This document shows positions 1-7,930 of a stretch of 64,000 nt of DNA, one piece after another (position 1 is the stretch's first letter; the number at the start of each line of letters is the position of its first letter). A model generated the notes under the pieces. It saw only the letters and a list, made by a program, of their open reading frames with translations. It had not been told where the DNA came from and did no database searches. Origin of the DNA: Blastococcus aurantiacus (GTDB taxonomy: Bacteria; Actinomycetota; Actinomycetes; Mycobacteriales; Geodermatophilaceae); assembly GCF_900102425.1 (NCBI RefSeq), contig NZ_FNBT01000002.1, positions 1-64,000 of the forward strand. Direction: 5' to 3'. The position numbers and the translations under genes are program-made.

Positions 1-1110
1 CGGAACCGGTTGGACGCGGTGCTGGCGCGCACGGTGCGCGAGGGCGAGCTGACCCAGGCCTCGGAGCATGACGGCAAGGCATCGATGTCCTCCTGGCTGC
101 GGGGCCACCACCGCCTGTCCCAGGGCGAGGCGAGCCGGCTGGTGCGCAACGGGCGCGCCCTGGAGCAGCTACCGGCCCTCGCAGCAGCGGCTACGGCTGG
201 TGCGGTGACCGCGGAAGCCGTGTCCGTGGTCGCGCCGGTCGCCTCGGCCGAGAACCTCGCCCGCGCCGAGGCGCAGGACGTCGACGTCCCGGCGATCGAC
301 GCCGCACTCACGACGGTGGCATCGACCCGGCCGCATGCCGAACTGCGGCAGGTGGTCGGCCACTACCTGGCCCGCCTCGACCCCGACGGCACCGAACCCG
401 ACCCCACCGAGAAGCGGTCGCTGTCGCTGAGCAAGCGCACCGACGGGTCGCTGTCCTTCCACGGCACCCTCGACGCCATCGGCGGGGAGAAGCTCCAGGC
501 CGCGGTCGAGTCGATCCTGCAGGCATCCCGCCCCGCGGGGGACACCCGCACCCGCGCCCAGCAGGCCGCTGACGCCTTGGTCCAACTGTGCGACAACGCC
601 TTGGCCTCGGGCAGCCTGCCCACCCTGCGCGGGCACAACCCGCACGTGGTGGCCACCCTCGACCTCGCGGACCTGATGGACACCTCGACCGGGGCAGGCG
701 CCGGCCGCACGGGCTTCGGCGGCATCATCTCCGCGGCCAAGGCGCGCTGGCTCGCCTGCGGCGGCAACGTCACCCGCATCGTCATCAGCCCCGAAGGCCA
801 GCCCCTGGACCTCGGTCGCTCCAAGCGCCTGGTTCCCCCGCACCTGCGCCGAGCAGTCGAGACCCGCGACCGCCACTGCGTGTTCGCCGGCTGCGACGCC
901 CCCACCCACTGGTGCGACGTCCACCACCTGGTGCACTGGATCGACGACGGGGACACGTCGCTGGAGAACTCGGCACTCCTGTGCGAACGGCACCACACCA
1001 AGGTCCACCACGGCTTCCGGGTGGAACGACAACCCGACGGGCGATGGCGCACCTGGCGCCCGGACGGCACGGAGATCGTCGTCCACCAACCCTTCCTCGT
1101 CGCCGCCTGA
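1..1110 (+). CDS. DUF222/13E12-type HNH endonuclease domain protein (5' partial)
   Basis: The reading frame is open from the first base, so the true start lies upstream of the window. The visible 369 residues contain most of a DUF222-type helical region and a C-terminal HNH nuclease domain. The HNH core is clear: a C-x4-C pair in RHCVFAGCDAP, the central HH in CDVHHLVHW, an Asn in SLENSALLC and the terminal CERHH. These proteins (13E12 repeat family) are multicopy in actinobacterial genomes and are probable HNH endonucleases of unknown role, often linked to mobile DNA. Nothing ties it to the cobalamin genes that follow, and the locus boundary probably falls just after it. An in-frame TTG at base 10 is possible but unlikely as the start. 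Confidence 0.85.
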   Translation, partial: RNRLDAVLARTVREGELTQASEHDGKASMSSWLRGHHRLSQGEASRLVRNGRALEQLPALAAAATAGAVTAEAVSVVAPVASAENLARAEAQDVDVPAIDAALTTVASTRPHAELRQVVGHYLARLDPDGTEPDPTEKRSLSLSKRTDGSLSFHGTLDAIGGEKLQAAVESILQASRPAGDTRTRAQQAADALVQLCDNALASGSLPTLRGHNPHVVATLDLADLMDTSTGAGAGRTGFGGIISAAKARWLACGGNVTRIVISPEGQPLDLGRSKRLVPPHLRRAVETRDRHCVFAGCDAPTHWCDVHHLVHWIDDGDTSLENSALLCERHHTKVHHGFRVERQPDGRWRTWRPDGTEIVVHQPFLVAA

Positions 1111-1146
1111 GGTTTCGGGCGTGCCGCTGGCGGCTGAGGTGACCGC

Positions 1147-1181
1147 GGCGAGGCCTAGAGGCACGGGGACGTAGCCTCGCC
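1147..1181. terminator. Possible hairpin terminator after the HNH gene
   Basis: GGCGAGGC (1147-1154) and its exact complement GCCTCGCC (1174-1181) could form an 8-bp stem with a long 19-nt loop between the HNH gene and cobH. There is no T tract. The long loop makes this a weak call. Confidence 0.25.
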
Positions 1182-1217
1182 CCGCACGAGCGCTCACCCG
1201 CGCCGGCACCGAGTGCG

Positions 1218-1856
1218 ATGGAGAACCCGCAGCGCATGTACGAGTACGAGAAGGACGGCGCCGAGATCTACCGGCAGTCGTTCGCCACCATCCGCGCCGA
1301 GGCGGACCTGAGCGGCATGCCCGAGGACGTCGCGCGAGTGGCGGTCCGCATGATCCACGCCTGCGGGCAGGTGGACCTGGTCGAGGACGTGGCCTACTCC
1401 CCCGCCGTGGTCGAGCGCGCCCGGGCCGCCCTGGACGCCGGCGCGCCCGTGCTCTGCGACGTCCAGATGGTCGCCTCCGGCGTCACCCGCCGCCGGCTGC
1501 CCAAGGACAACGACGTCGTCTGCACGCTCAACGACCCGCGCACGCCCGCACTCGCCGCGGAGCTGGGCACCACCCGCACCGCCGCCGCGCTCGAGCTGTG
1601 GCGCGACCGCCTGGACGGCGCCGTGGTGGCCATCGGCAACGCGCCGACCGCGCTGTTCCACCTGCTCGAGATGGTCGCCGCCGGGGCTCCCCGACCGGCC
1701 GCCGTCCTCGGCATCCCCGTCGGCTTCATCGGCGCGGCCGAGTCCAAGGACGCCCTGGCCGCCTCGGACCTGGACTTTCTCGTCGTCCGCGGCCGGCGCG
1801 GGGGCAGCGCCATCACCGCCGCCGCCGTCAACGCGATCGCGACGGACGTCGAATGA
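1218..1856 (+). CDS. cobH: Precorrin-8X methylmutase CobH/CbiC
   Basis: Moves the C-11 methyl group to C-12, converting precorrin-8X to hydrogenobyrinate in the corrin pathway (cytoplasmic). The 212-residue product has the full family length. It carries the N-terminal [13 protein letters not shown] block, the [12 protein letters not shown] segment with the catalytic His, and the C-terminal [12 protein letters not shown] block. The ATG at 1218 has no clear ribosome-binding site. An in-frame ATG at 1236 preceded by GGAGAA is an alternative and would give the more usual N-terminus starting close to YEYEKDG. The stop overlaps the cobIJ start as ATGA (1853-1856), so the two are co-translated. Confidence 0.95.
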   Translation: MENPQRMYEYEKDGAEIYRQSFATIRAEADLSGMPEDVARVAVRMIHACGQVDLVEDVAYSPAVVERARAALDAGAPVLCDVQMVASGVTRRRLPKDNDVVCTLNDPRTPALAAELGTTRTAAALELWRDRLDGAVVAIGNAPTALFHLLEMVAAGAPRPAAVLGIPVGFIGAAESKDALAASDLDFLVVRGRRGGSAITAAAVNAIATDVE

Positions 1857-3430
1857 GCGGACAGGGGCGTGAGCATCGCAGCGAGGAACGAGCGAGGAGC
1901 GGAGGGCCACGCGGGAGCGAATCGGGAGCGCAGAGCACCGGACGTCTCTACGGCGTGGGGCTCGGTCCCGGTGACCCCGAACTGCTCACCGTCAAGGCGG
2001 CCCGGCTGATCGGCGCCGCCGACGTCGTCGCCTTCCACGCCGCGCGGCACGGCAGGTCGGTGGCCCGCGGGATCGCCGCGCCCTACCTGCGCGAGGGCCA
2101 GATCGAGGAGCTGCTGGTCTACCCGGTCACCACCGAGACCACCGATCACCCCGGCGGCTACCAGGGCGCGATCGACGAGTTCTACGAGGCAGCGGCCGCC
2201 CGGCTCGCCGCGCACCTGGAAGCCGGCCGCGACGTCGTCGTGCTGGCCGAGGGCGACCCGTTCTTCTACGGCTCGTACATGCACATGCACAAGCGGCTGG
2301 CGCACCGGTTCCCGACCGAGGTCGTCCCCGGCGTCACCAGCGTCAGCGGCGCGGCCGCGGCCGTCGGGCGACCGCTGGTCGAGCGGGACGAGGTGCTCAC
2401 CGTCCTGCCCGGCACGCTGGGCGCCGAGGAGCTGGCCGAGTGGTTGTCGACCACCGACTCGGCCGCCGTGATGAAGCTCGGCCGCACCTTCCCGCAGGTC
2501 CGCGAGGCCTTCGAGCAGGCGGGCGTCCTCGACCGCGCGCTCTACGTCGAGCGCGCCACGACCGACGGCCAGCGCACGATGCCGCTGGCCGACGTCGACC
2601 CGGCGAGCGTCCCCTACTTCTCCCTCGCCCTGCTGCCGAGCCCGCTCACCGGCGAGCTGCCCGTCGAGGAGCGCACCGCCCACGAGGACGCGACCGCCGG
2701 CGAGGTCGTCGTCGTCGGGCTGGGCCCCGGCGCCCGGTACTGGACCACGCCCGAGGCCGCCGACGCGCTCGCCGGCGCCGACGTCCTCATCGGCTACGGC
2801 CCGTACCTGGACCGGGTGCCGGCCAATCCGCGCCAGCAGCGGTACCCGAGCGACAACCGGGTGGAGGCAGAGCGCGCCGCCCACGCCCTGGAGCTGGCCG
2901 GCTCCGGACGGCGCGTGGCGGTCGTCTCCAGCGGCGACCCGGGCGTCTTCGCGATGGCGGCGGCGGTGCTCGAGGTAGCGGGGCGACCGGAGTTCGTCGA
3001 CGTGCCGGTGCGCATCGTCCCCGGCCTGACCGCGGCTCAGGCGGTGGCGTCGAAGGTCGGTGCCCCGCTCGGGCACGACTTCTGCGTGATGTCGCTGTCC
3101 GACGTGCTCAAGCCCTGGGACGTCGTCGTCGACCGGCTGCGCCACGCGGCGGCCGCCGACCTGGTGATCGCCCTCTACAACCCGCGGTCCAAGCACCGCC
3201 CACACCAGCTCGGTGAGGCGCAGAAGGTGCTGCTGGAGAACCGCTCGCCCGACACCGTCGTGGTGGTCGGCCGGGATGTCGGCGGACCCGAGGAGCGGCT
3301 GACCGTGACCACGCTCGGCGAGCTGGACCCGGAGACCGTCGACATGCGGTGCCTGCTGATCATCGGGTCCTCGCAGACCCGGGTGGGCCCGTCCGGTCAG
3401 GTCTGGACGTCGCGGACCTACCCCGGCTGA
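1853..3430 (+). CDS. cobIJ: CobIJ: fused precorrin-2 C20- and precorrin-3B C17-methyltransferase
   Basis: Bifunctional SAM-dependent methyltransferase of 525 residues. The CobI half (about 33-265) methylates precorrin-2 at C-20 and shows the SAM loop [10 protein letters not shown] and the [11 protein letters not shown] motif. The CobJ half (about 275-525) methylates C-17 with ring contraction and shows [19 protein letters not shown] and the ALYNPRSK block. The same fusion is known in Mycobacterium tuberculosis (Rv2066). The ATG overlaps the cobH stop. Residues 3-30 (GREHRSEER...) are Arg/Ser/Gly-rich and are encoded by a repeat-like sequence at 1870-1918. They precede the conserved domain and look like an accidental N-terminal extension. 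Confidence 0.95.
   Translation: MSGQGREHRSEERARSGGPRGSESGAQSTGRLYGVGLGPGDPELLTVKAARLIGAADVVAFHAARHGRSVARGIAAPYLREGQIEELLVYPVTTETTDHPGGYQGAIDEFYEAAAARLAAHLEAGRDVVVLAEGDPFFYGSYMHMHKRLAHRFPTEVVPGVTSVSGAAAAVGRPLVERDEVLTVLPGTLGAEELAEWLSTTDSAAVMKLGRTFPQVREAFEQAGVLDRALYVERATTDGQRTMPLADVDPASVPYFSLALLPSPLTGELPVEERTAHEDATAGEVVVVGLGPGARYWTTPEAADALAGADVLIGYGPYLDRVPANPRQQRYPSDNRVEAERAAHALELAGSGRRVAVVSSGDPGVFAMAAAVLEVAGRPEFVDVPVRIVPGLTAAQAVASKVGAPLGHDFCVMSLSDVLKPWDVVVDRLRHAAAADLVIALYNPRSKHRPHQLGEAQKVLLENRSPDTVVVVGRDVGGPEERLTVTTLGELDPETVDMRCLLIIGSSQTRVGPSGQVWTSRTYPG
1870..1918 (+). repeat. Repeat-like purine-rich insert inside the cobIJ N-terminus
   Basis: A purine-rich stretch with GCGAGGA at 1881-1887 and again at 1892-1898 (11-nt period) and several GCGGAG/GGGAGC variants. 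It differs in base use from the flanking codons and codes for a low-complexity [13 protein letters not shown] peptide ahead of the CobI domain. Similar GAGC/GGAGCG-type short repeats are common between actinobacterial genes. A related string (GACGAGCGGGCGGAGCGGGA) lies at 28537-28556 between two other genes. Repeat status is inference and needs a genome-wide count. Confidence 0.4.
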
Positions 3431-3436
3431 GGCCGG

Positions 3437-3850
3437 TCAGGCGACGACGGTGAACCACCCGTGCACCACGTCGCCGACCCGGACCCCCGCCGGCCCCGGC
3501 ACCGCGTCCTCCGGCACGACGACGGTCACCGAGCCGTCGTAGGTCGTCCCCGTGCCGCGCACGTCACGGGCCGGCTCGAGGACGTCGCCCTGGTGGAACT
3601 CGACCAGGATGTCGAGCACCGGGCGCTCCTCGTCGACGACAGCGGGGCCGCCGCTGTCCCGGCACTCCCAGGGACCGGTCACCGGCACGGTCACCTCGTC
3701 GCCGGGGCGCACCTCCTCGGGGGTCGCCATCACGATCGGCACCGCGCACGCGCCGGCGCTGTCGCCCTCGTCCTCGTCCTCGGCCGCATCGGCGCACCCG
3801 GTCGCCGCGGCGAGGAGCAGAGCACCGATGACCGCCGTCCGCCGTCGCAT
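3437..3850 (-). CDS. Small secreted lipoprotein of unknown function
   Basis: A 137-residue product begins MRRRTAVIGALLLAAATGC, a lipoprotein signal peptide with lipobox AATGC and Cys at 19. The mature part is acidic (AAEDEDEGDSAG), carries two further cysteines (ACAVP and WECRDSG) and is predicted mostly beta, with the family-unspecific phrase EVRPGDEVTVPVTGPW. The ATG at 3850 was chosen because it starts the signal peptide and lies 28 bases past the cobK stop. An upstream TTG at 3886 would add 12 residues and overlap cobK. It follows cobK on the same strand and may be co-transcribed. A role in metal or corrinoid handling at the membrane would be speculation. Confidence 0.75.
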   Translation of the reverse strand: MRRRTAVIGALLLAAATGCADAAEDEDEGDSAGACAVPIVMATPEEVRPGDEVTVPVTGPWECRDSGGPAVVDEERPVLDILVEFHQGDVLEPARDVRGTGTTYDGSVTVVVPEDAVPGPAGVRVGDVVHGWFTVVA

Positions 3851-3878
3851 GCGGGCGACCGTCCTCGTGGCACCCCCG

Positions 3879-4643
3879 TCAGTCAACGGATGACGCCCGA
3901 TCGAGACCGGCTCGTACCCAGGTCAGCGCCTCGTCGACGGTCGCGACCACCGGCACCCCCTCCGGCAACGGCGGTCGACGCACCAGCACCACCGGCAGCC
4001 CGAGCTCGCGGGCGGCGGTCAGCTTGGCCGCCGTCATGGACCCGCCGCTGTCCTTGGTGACGACGACTTCGACGGCGTGCTCGCGCAGCAGGGCCAGTTC
4101 GTCGTCGAGGCTGAACGGGCCACGTTCGAGCACGACGGTGGTGCGCGCCGGCAGCGGCGGCTCCGGCGGGTCCACCGACCGCACGAGGCAGTGCGCCGTC
4201 AGCCCGGCGAACGCAGCCAACCCCTGCCGGCCGGTGGTGAGGAAGACGCGATCGAAGCCGGCGACGGCTGCGGCGGCGCCCTCCAGCGAGTCGACCCACC
4301 GCCAGTCGTCGCCCGGCTGCGCGGTCCAGCCCGGGCGCTGCAGGCGCAGCAGGGGCACGCCCGCGAGGTCGGCGGCGGCCGCCGCGGAGGCGGTCATCGT
4401 CGTGGCGAAGGGGTGCGTCGCGTCGACGACGGCGTCCACCGGATTCTCGGCCAGCCAGGCGGTCAGCCCCTCTATCCCGCCGAAGCCACCGATGCGCACC
4501 TCCCCCGGCGGCAGCACCGGATCGGCGACCCGCCCGGCCAGCGAGCTCAGGACGTCGACGCCGTCGGCGACCAGCGCCGTCGCCAGCCGACGCGCCTCGC
4601 CCGTCCCCCCGAGCACGAGCACCCGGCCGGTCCCGCTCACCAC
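3879..4643 (-). CDS. cobK: Precorrin-6A reductase CobK/CbiJ
   Basis: NADPH-dependent reduction of precorrin-6A to precorrin-6B. The 254-residue length is usual for the family. Visible blocks are the N-terminal nucleotide loop RVLVLGGTGEARRLA, the VDATHPFA motif, LLRLQRPGW, the FLTTGRQGL block and the C-terminal VVTKDSGG followed by TAAKLTAARELGLPVVLVRRP. Two adjacent GTG codons (4643 and 4640) are candidate starts. 4643 is preferred because CAGGAT lies at the right distance for a leaderless transcript beginning on that GTG. The gene diverges from cbiD with only 17 bp between the start codons. The small lipoprotein gene follows. Confidence 0.93.
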   Translation of the reverse strand: MVSGTGRVLVLGGTGEARRLATALVADGVDVLSSLAGRVADPVLPPGEVRIGGFGGIEGLTAWLAENPVDAVVDATHPFATTMTASAAAAADLAGVPLLRLQRPGWTAQPGDDWRWVDSLEGAAAAVAGFDRVFLTTGRQGLAAFAGLTAHCLVRSVDPPEPPLPARTTVVLERGPFSLDDELALLREHAVEVVVTKDSGGSMTAAKLTAARELGLPVVLVRRPPLPEGVPVVATVDEALTWVRAGLDRASSVD

Positions 4644-4648
4644 CGGTG

Positions 4649-4655
4649 CATCCTG
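4649..4655. promoter_or_regulatory. Symmetrical -10 element shared by divergent cobK and cbiD
   Basis: The 7-bp CATCCTG reads CATCCT on the + strand and CAGGAT on the - strand. If both mRNAs start on the first base of their GTG codons (cbiD 4661, cobK 4643), then A4650/T4654 are exactly -11/-7 for cbiD, and the same two base pairs are -7/-11 for cobK. The two inferred start points are 18 bp apart, the spacing reported for symmetrical bidirectional bacterial promoters. The hexamers have C rather than T at the first position, so the promoter may be modest. Confidence 0.55.
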
Positions 4656-4660
4656 ATCAC

Positions 4661-5752
4661 GTGACGACCGCGGGCAGGGAGGGCAGCAGCGGGCTGCGCT
4701 ACGGCTGGACGACCGGCGCCTGCGCGACCGCGGCGACCACGGCCGCGTACACCGCACTGCTCACCGGCGACTTCCCCGACCCGGTGTCGATCGACCTCCC
4801 CAAGGACAACCACCCGTCGTTCGCGCTGGCGAAGGAACTGCTCAGCGACGGCGCCGCCACCGCGGGCGTCGTCAAGGACGCCGGGGACGACCCCGACGTC
4901 ACGCACGGCGCGCTGGTGTCGGCGCGGGTGACCCACGGCGAGCCGGGCACCGGCGTGACCTTCCGCGCCGGCGAGGGCGTCGGCACGGTCACCAAGCCCG
5001 GCCTGCCCCTGGCGGTCGGCGAGCCGGCGATCAACCCGATGCCCCGGCAGTTCATCCGCGAGCACGTCGCCGCGGTCGCCGCCCGTCACGGGGGCACCGG
5101 CGACGTCGTCGTCGAGATCTCGGTCGAGCACGGCGAGGAGCTGGCCCGGAAGACCTGGAACCCCCGGCTGGGCATCCTGGGCGGGCTGTCGATCCTCGGC
5201 ACCACCGGCGTCGTCGTGCCCTACTCGTGCTCGGCGTGGATCGACTCGATCCGCCGCGGCATCGATGTCGCCCGGGCCGCCGGTCATCAGCACGTGGCCG
5301 GGTGCACCGGGTCGACCAGCGAGCGGGTCGCCGCCGAGCTGCACGGCCTGCCCGAGGACGCGCTGCTCGACATGGGCGACTTCGCCGGCGCCGTCCTGAA
5401 GTACCTGCGCCGCCACCCGGTCCCGCGGCTGACGGTTGCGGGCGGCATCGGCAAGCTGGCGAAGCTCGCCGACGGCCACCTCGACCTCCACTCCGGCCGC
5501 TCCCAGGTGTCCACGGAGTCGCTGGCGGCCCGGGTCCGCGACGCCGGCGGCCCACCGGAGCTGGTCGCCGGCGTGCGCGCCGCCAACACCGCGCTCGACG
5601 CGCTCCAGCAGTGCTCGGCCGCTGGCGTCCCGCTCGGCGACCTGGTCGCGGCCGGCGCCCGCGACACCGCGCTCGGGGTCCTCCGCGGCGCGCCGGTCGA
5701 GGTCGACGTCGTGGTCATCGACCGCGGCGGGACCGTCGTCGGCCGCGCCTAG
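4661..5752 (+). CDS. cbiD: Cobalt-precorrin-5B C1-methyltransferase CbiD
   Basis: SAM-dependent C-1 methylation and deacylation of the precorrin-5 intermediate. The 363-residue product has the hallmark N-terminus LRYGWTTGACATAA, the IDLPKDNHPSFA segment, the GEPAINPMPRQFI block, and LGILGGLSILGTTGVVVPYS in the middle. CbiD belongs to the anaerobic set but is used here beside CobI, CobJ, CobK, CobL and CobM, with no CobF in the window. GTG 4661 was preferred over GTG 4646 (five residues longer) because of the -10-like CATCCT six bases upstream. The 3' end overlaps the cobM stop (CTAG, 5749-5752). Confidence 0.94.
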   Translation: MTTAGREGSSGLRYGWTTGACATAATTAAYTALLTGDFPDPVSIDLPKDNHPSFALAKELLSDGAATAGVVKDAGDDPDVTHGALVSARVTHGEPGTGVTFRAGEGVGTVTKPGLPLAVGEPAINPMPRQFIREHVAAVAARHGGTGDVVVEISVEHGEELARKTWNPRLGILGGLSILGTTGVVVPYSCSAWIDSIRRGIDVARAAGHQHVAGCTGSTSERVAAELHGLPEDALLDMGDFAGAVLKYLRRHPVPRLTVAGGIGKLAKLADGHLDLHSGRSQVSTESLAARVRDAGGPPELVAGVRAANTALDALQQCSAAGVPLGDLVAAGARDTALGVLRGAPVEVDVVVIDRGGTVVGRA

Positions 5753-6492
5753 GAGCGGCATCGCGTCGTCGAGTACAGGTGGCTGTCGGGGAACTCCCCC
5801 GCGGTCAGCACCGCACCGACGATCACCACCGCGGTCCGCTTCACCCCGGCGGCCTCGACCTGCTCCGCGATGTCGTCGAGCGTGCCGCGCAGGATCAGCT
5901 CGTCGTCCCGGCTGGCGCGGGCCACCACCGCCACCGGGCAGTCCGCGCCGTAGTGCGGCACCAGCTCGGGGACGAGTTCGGCGATCCGCTGCACGGCCAG
6001 GTGCAGGACCAGCGTCGCCCGCGAGGCCCCGAGCGTGGCGAGGTCCTCTCCCTCCGGCATCGGCGTGGAGCGGGCCGACGTGCGCGTGAGGATGACCGTC
6101 TGCCCCACGCCCGGCACGGTCAGCTCCCGCTTGAGCGAGGCGGCGGCCGCGGCGAACGCCGGCACACCGGGGACGACGTCGTAGGGGACGCCGGCCGCGT
6201 CCAGGCGGCGCATCTGCTCGGCCATCGCGCTGTAGACCGACGGGTCGCCGGAGTGCAGCCGGGCGACGTCGTGAGCCGCCTCGTGCGCGGCGACCAGCTC
6301 GGCGGTGATCTCGTCGAGGTCCAGGTCGGCGGTGTCGACGAGCCGGGCCCCGGGGGGTGCGGTGTCCAGCAGCTCGCGCGGCACGAGGGCGCCGGCGTAG
6401 AGGCAGACGGGGGCAGCGGCGATGATTCGCGCCGCCCGCAGCGTGATCAGATCGGCGGCGCCGGGGCCCGCTCCGATGAAGTGCACGGTCAT
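5749..6492 (-). CDS. cobM: Precorrin-4 C11-methyltransferase CobM
   Basis: Methylates C-11 of precorrin-4 to give precorrin-5. The 247-residue product has the SAM-binding start VHFIGAGPGAADLITLRAAR, the CLYAGALVPRELL block, the LHSGDPSVYSAM motif, YDVVPGVPAFAAAAA and the LTRTSARSTPMPEGEDL segment typical of CobM/CbiF. Its ATG overlaps the cobL stop as ATGA (6489-6492), so translation is coupled to cobL. The stop codon converges on cbiD. Confidence 0.95.
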   Translation of the reverse strand: MTVHFIGAGPGAADLITLRAARIIAAAPVCLYAGALVPRELLDTAPPGARLVDTADLDLDEITAELVAAHEAAHDVARLHSGDPSVYSAMAEQMRRLDAAGVPYDVVPGVPAFAAAAASLKRELTVPGVGQTVILTRTSARSTPMPEGEDLATLGASRATLVLHLAVQRIAELVPELVPHYGADCPVAVVARASRDDELILRGTLDDIAEQVEAAGVKRTAVVIVGAVLTAGEFPDSHLYSTTRCRS

Positions 6493-7718
6493 CTCGTCAC
6501 GCTCCAGATCGTCACCGGCAGCGCGGGCCGGAGCGCGGTGAAGCCGCCCACCGGGCTCGCGTGCGACACCTGCAGGCGAGTGAGATCGCCGCCGACCTCC
6601 GCCTGCCAGCGGGCCACCCACGCCTCGCTCTCCAGCGTGACGGCGTTGACCACCAGCCGGCCACCGGGCCCGAGTGCCTCCCAGCACGCGGCCAGCAGTC
6701 CGGGCACGGTCACCCCTCCCCCGACGAAGACGGCGTCCGGGGTGGGCAGCCCGGTCAGGGCCTCGGGGGCGCGGCCCTCGACCACCTGGAGGTCGGGCAC
6801 GCCCAGCCGTCCGGCGTTGCGCAGGATCCGCTCGGCCCGGTCCGGCGCGCTCTCCACGGCGACCGCGCGGCAGGACGGGTGGGTGCGCATCCACTCGATG
6901 CCGATCGAGCCCGAGCCCGCGCCGACGTCCCACAGCAGCTGACCGGGCAGCGGGCAGAGCCGGGCGAGGGTCACCGCACGGACGTCGCGCTTGGTGAGCT
7001 GGCCGTCGTGCTCGTAGGCGTCGTCGGGCAGCCCCGGCGTCGCCGGCAGCGGCACGGTGCCCGGGTCGGCGACCACGTCCACGGCAGTGACCACCAGCGG
7101 GTCGGTCTCGGCGTGCGGCCACGCGGCGGCGCTGCCGGTGAACCGGCGCTCGCCCGGCCCGCCCAGCTGGGCCAGCGCCGTGATCCGGCTGGCGCCGTAG
7201 CCCCAGACCGCGAGACGGTTCGCGACCGCTGCCGGGGACCCCGTGTCGGACCCGAGCACCAGCAGCCGCCGACCCGGCGTGACGTGCGGGGCGAGCAGCT
7301 CCACCGGCCGGCCCACCACGGGGACGACGGTGGTCTCCTCCACCGACCAGCCCATCCGCGCGCAGGCCAGCGTCACCGAGGAGGGGTGCGGGACGACCTC
7401 CACGGCCTGCGGCCCCAGCACGCGGACCAGCGACGTCCCGATGCCGGAGAACATCGGGTCACCGCTGGCCAGGACGACGACGCGGCGGCCGGGGTGCGCC
7501 TCGCGCAGGCCGGTGAGCGCCGGCGCCAGCGGCCGGGGCCAGGGCACCCGCTCGGCGCCCACGTCCGGCGGCACGAGGGCCAGCTGCCGCTCGCTGCCGC
7601 GCAGCACGTCGGCGGCCTCGATCGACCGGCGGGCAGCCGGTGAGAGACCGTCCCAGCCGTCGGCGCCGATGCCGACGACCACGACCGGGTTGTCGGCGGA
7701 GGAATCGGGCGCTGGCAC
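6489..7718 (-). CDS. cobL: Precorrin-6Y C5,15-methyltransferase (decarboxylating) CobL (CbiE-CbiT fusion)
   Basis: Adds methyls at C-5 and C-15 and decarboxylates the C-12 acetate to give precorrin-8. The N-terminal CbiE-like half (about 10-205) starts VVVVGIGADGWDGLS and carries LASGDPMFSGIG. The C-terminal CbiT half (about 220-409) carries the Rossmann SAM motif LWDVGAGSGSIGIEWMR and VFVGGGVT. The product is 409 residues from GTG 7718. This start was chosen because TAGGAT (7732-7727, - strand) lies eight bases upstream with no Shine-Dalgarno sequence. Starting at 7793 would add 25 residues of unlikely composition. It heads a two-gene operon with cobM and runs away from the riboswitch, so that element should not control it. 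Confidence 0.95.
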   Translation of the reverse strand: MPAPDSSADNPVVVVGIGADGWDGLSPAARRSIEAADVLRGSERQLALVPPDVGAERVPWPRPLAPALTGLREAHPGRRVVVLASGDPMFSGIGTSLVRVLGPQAVEVVPHPSSVTLACARMGWSVEETTVVPVVGRPVELLAPHVTPGRRLLVLGSDTGSPAAVANRLAVWGYGASRITALAQLGGPGERRFTGSAAAWPHAETDPLVVTAVDVVADPGTVPLPATPGLPDDAYEHDGQLTKRDVRAVTLARLCPLPGQLLWDVGAGSGSIGIEWMRTHPSCRAVAVESAPDRAERILRNAGRLGVPDLQVVEGRAPEALTGLPTPDAVFVGGGVTVPGLLAACWEALGPGGRLVVNAVTLESEAWVARWQAEVGGDLTRLQVSHASPVGGFTALRPALPVTIWSVTR

Positions 7719-7726
7719 GGGCGCCG

Positions 7727-7732
7727 ATCCTA
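7727..7732 (-). promoter_or_regulatory. -10 element for cobL
   Basis: TAGGAT on the - strand fits the actinobacterial TAnnnT pattern and ends eight bases before the cobL GTG. This predicts a leaderless or nearly leaderless cobLM transcript. Confidence 0.5.
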
Positions 7733-7792
7733 GGGAGGCACCCACCCCGCGTGACGGCTGCGGGGTGGCCGTGGTCTGATGACGCCGCCACA

Positions 7793-7889
7793 CGCGACGG
7801 CAGTGGAGGAAGCCCGGTGAGATTCCGGCGCGGTCCCGCCACTGTGAGCCGGCCCCCGGGTCGGTGAGTCAGGAACTCCCGCCGTCGCG
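7793..7889 (+). promoter_or_regulatory. Cobalamin riboswitch
   Basis: The aptamer core GGAAGCCCGGTGAGATTCC is followed by the GGTCCCGCCACTGTGA block (7832-7847) and a B12-box-like GAGTCAGGAACTC (7866-7878). The element is closed by a perfect 9-bp helix, CGCGACGGC (7793-7801) with GCCGTCGCG (7881-7889). It lies 41 bases before the chlID start, so it should lower expression of the chlID-cobO-cobB-cbiMNQO-cobEC-cobA run when adenosylcobalamin is plentiful. Recognition rests on established consensus. Exact ends and ligand class were not computed. Confidence 0.93.
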
Positions 7890-7901
7890 CTCCTGCCACC
7901 T

Positions 7902-7921
7902 CCGGGCGTGGACACCCGGGG
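7902..7921 (+). promoter_or_regulatory. Hairpin masking the chlID ribosome-binding site
   Basis: CCGGG (7902-7906) can pair with CCCGG (7915-7919) and extend through a T-G and a C-G pair into GGGGAGAGG, the purine-rich ribosome-binding site before GTG 7931. This is the expected expression platform of a translational riboswitch. There is no T tract for transcription termination. The fold was judged by eye. Confidence 0.5.
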
Positions 7922-7930
7922 AGAGGACGC

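Noticed and set aside
1-1110. HNH protein as part of a mobile intron or homing element
   Set aside because: The gene is a DUF222/13E12 protein common in actinobacterial chromosomes. No intron boundaries, inverted repeats or target duplication are visible, and the 5' end is outside the window.
1394-3205. Long - strand open frame opposite cobH-cobIJ
   Set aside because: Antisense shadow of two confidently assigned cobalamin genes.
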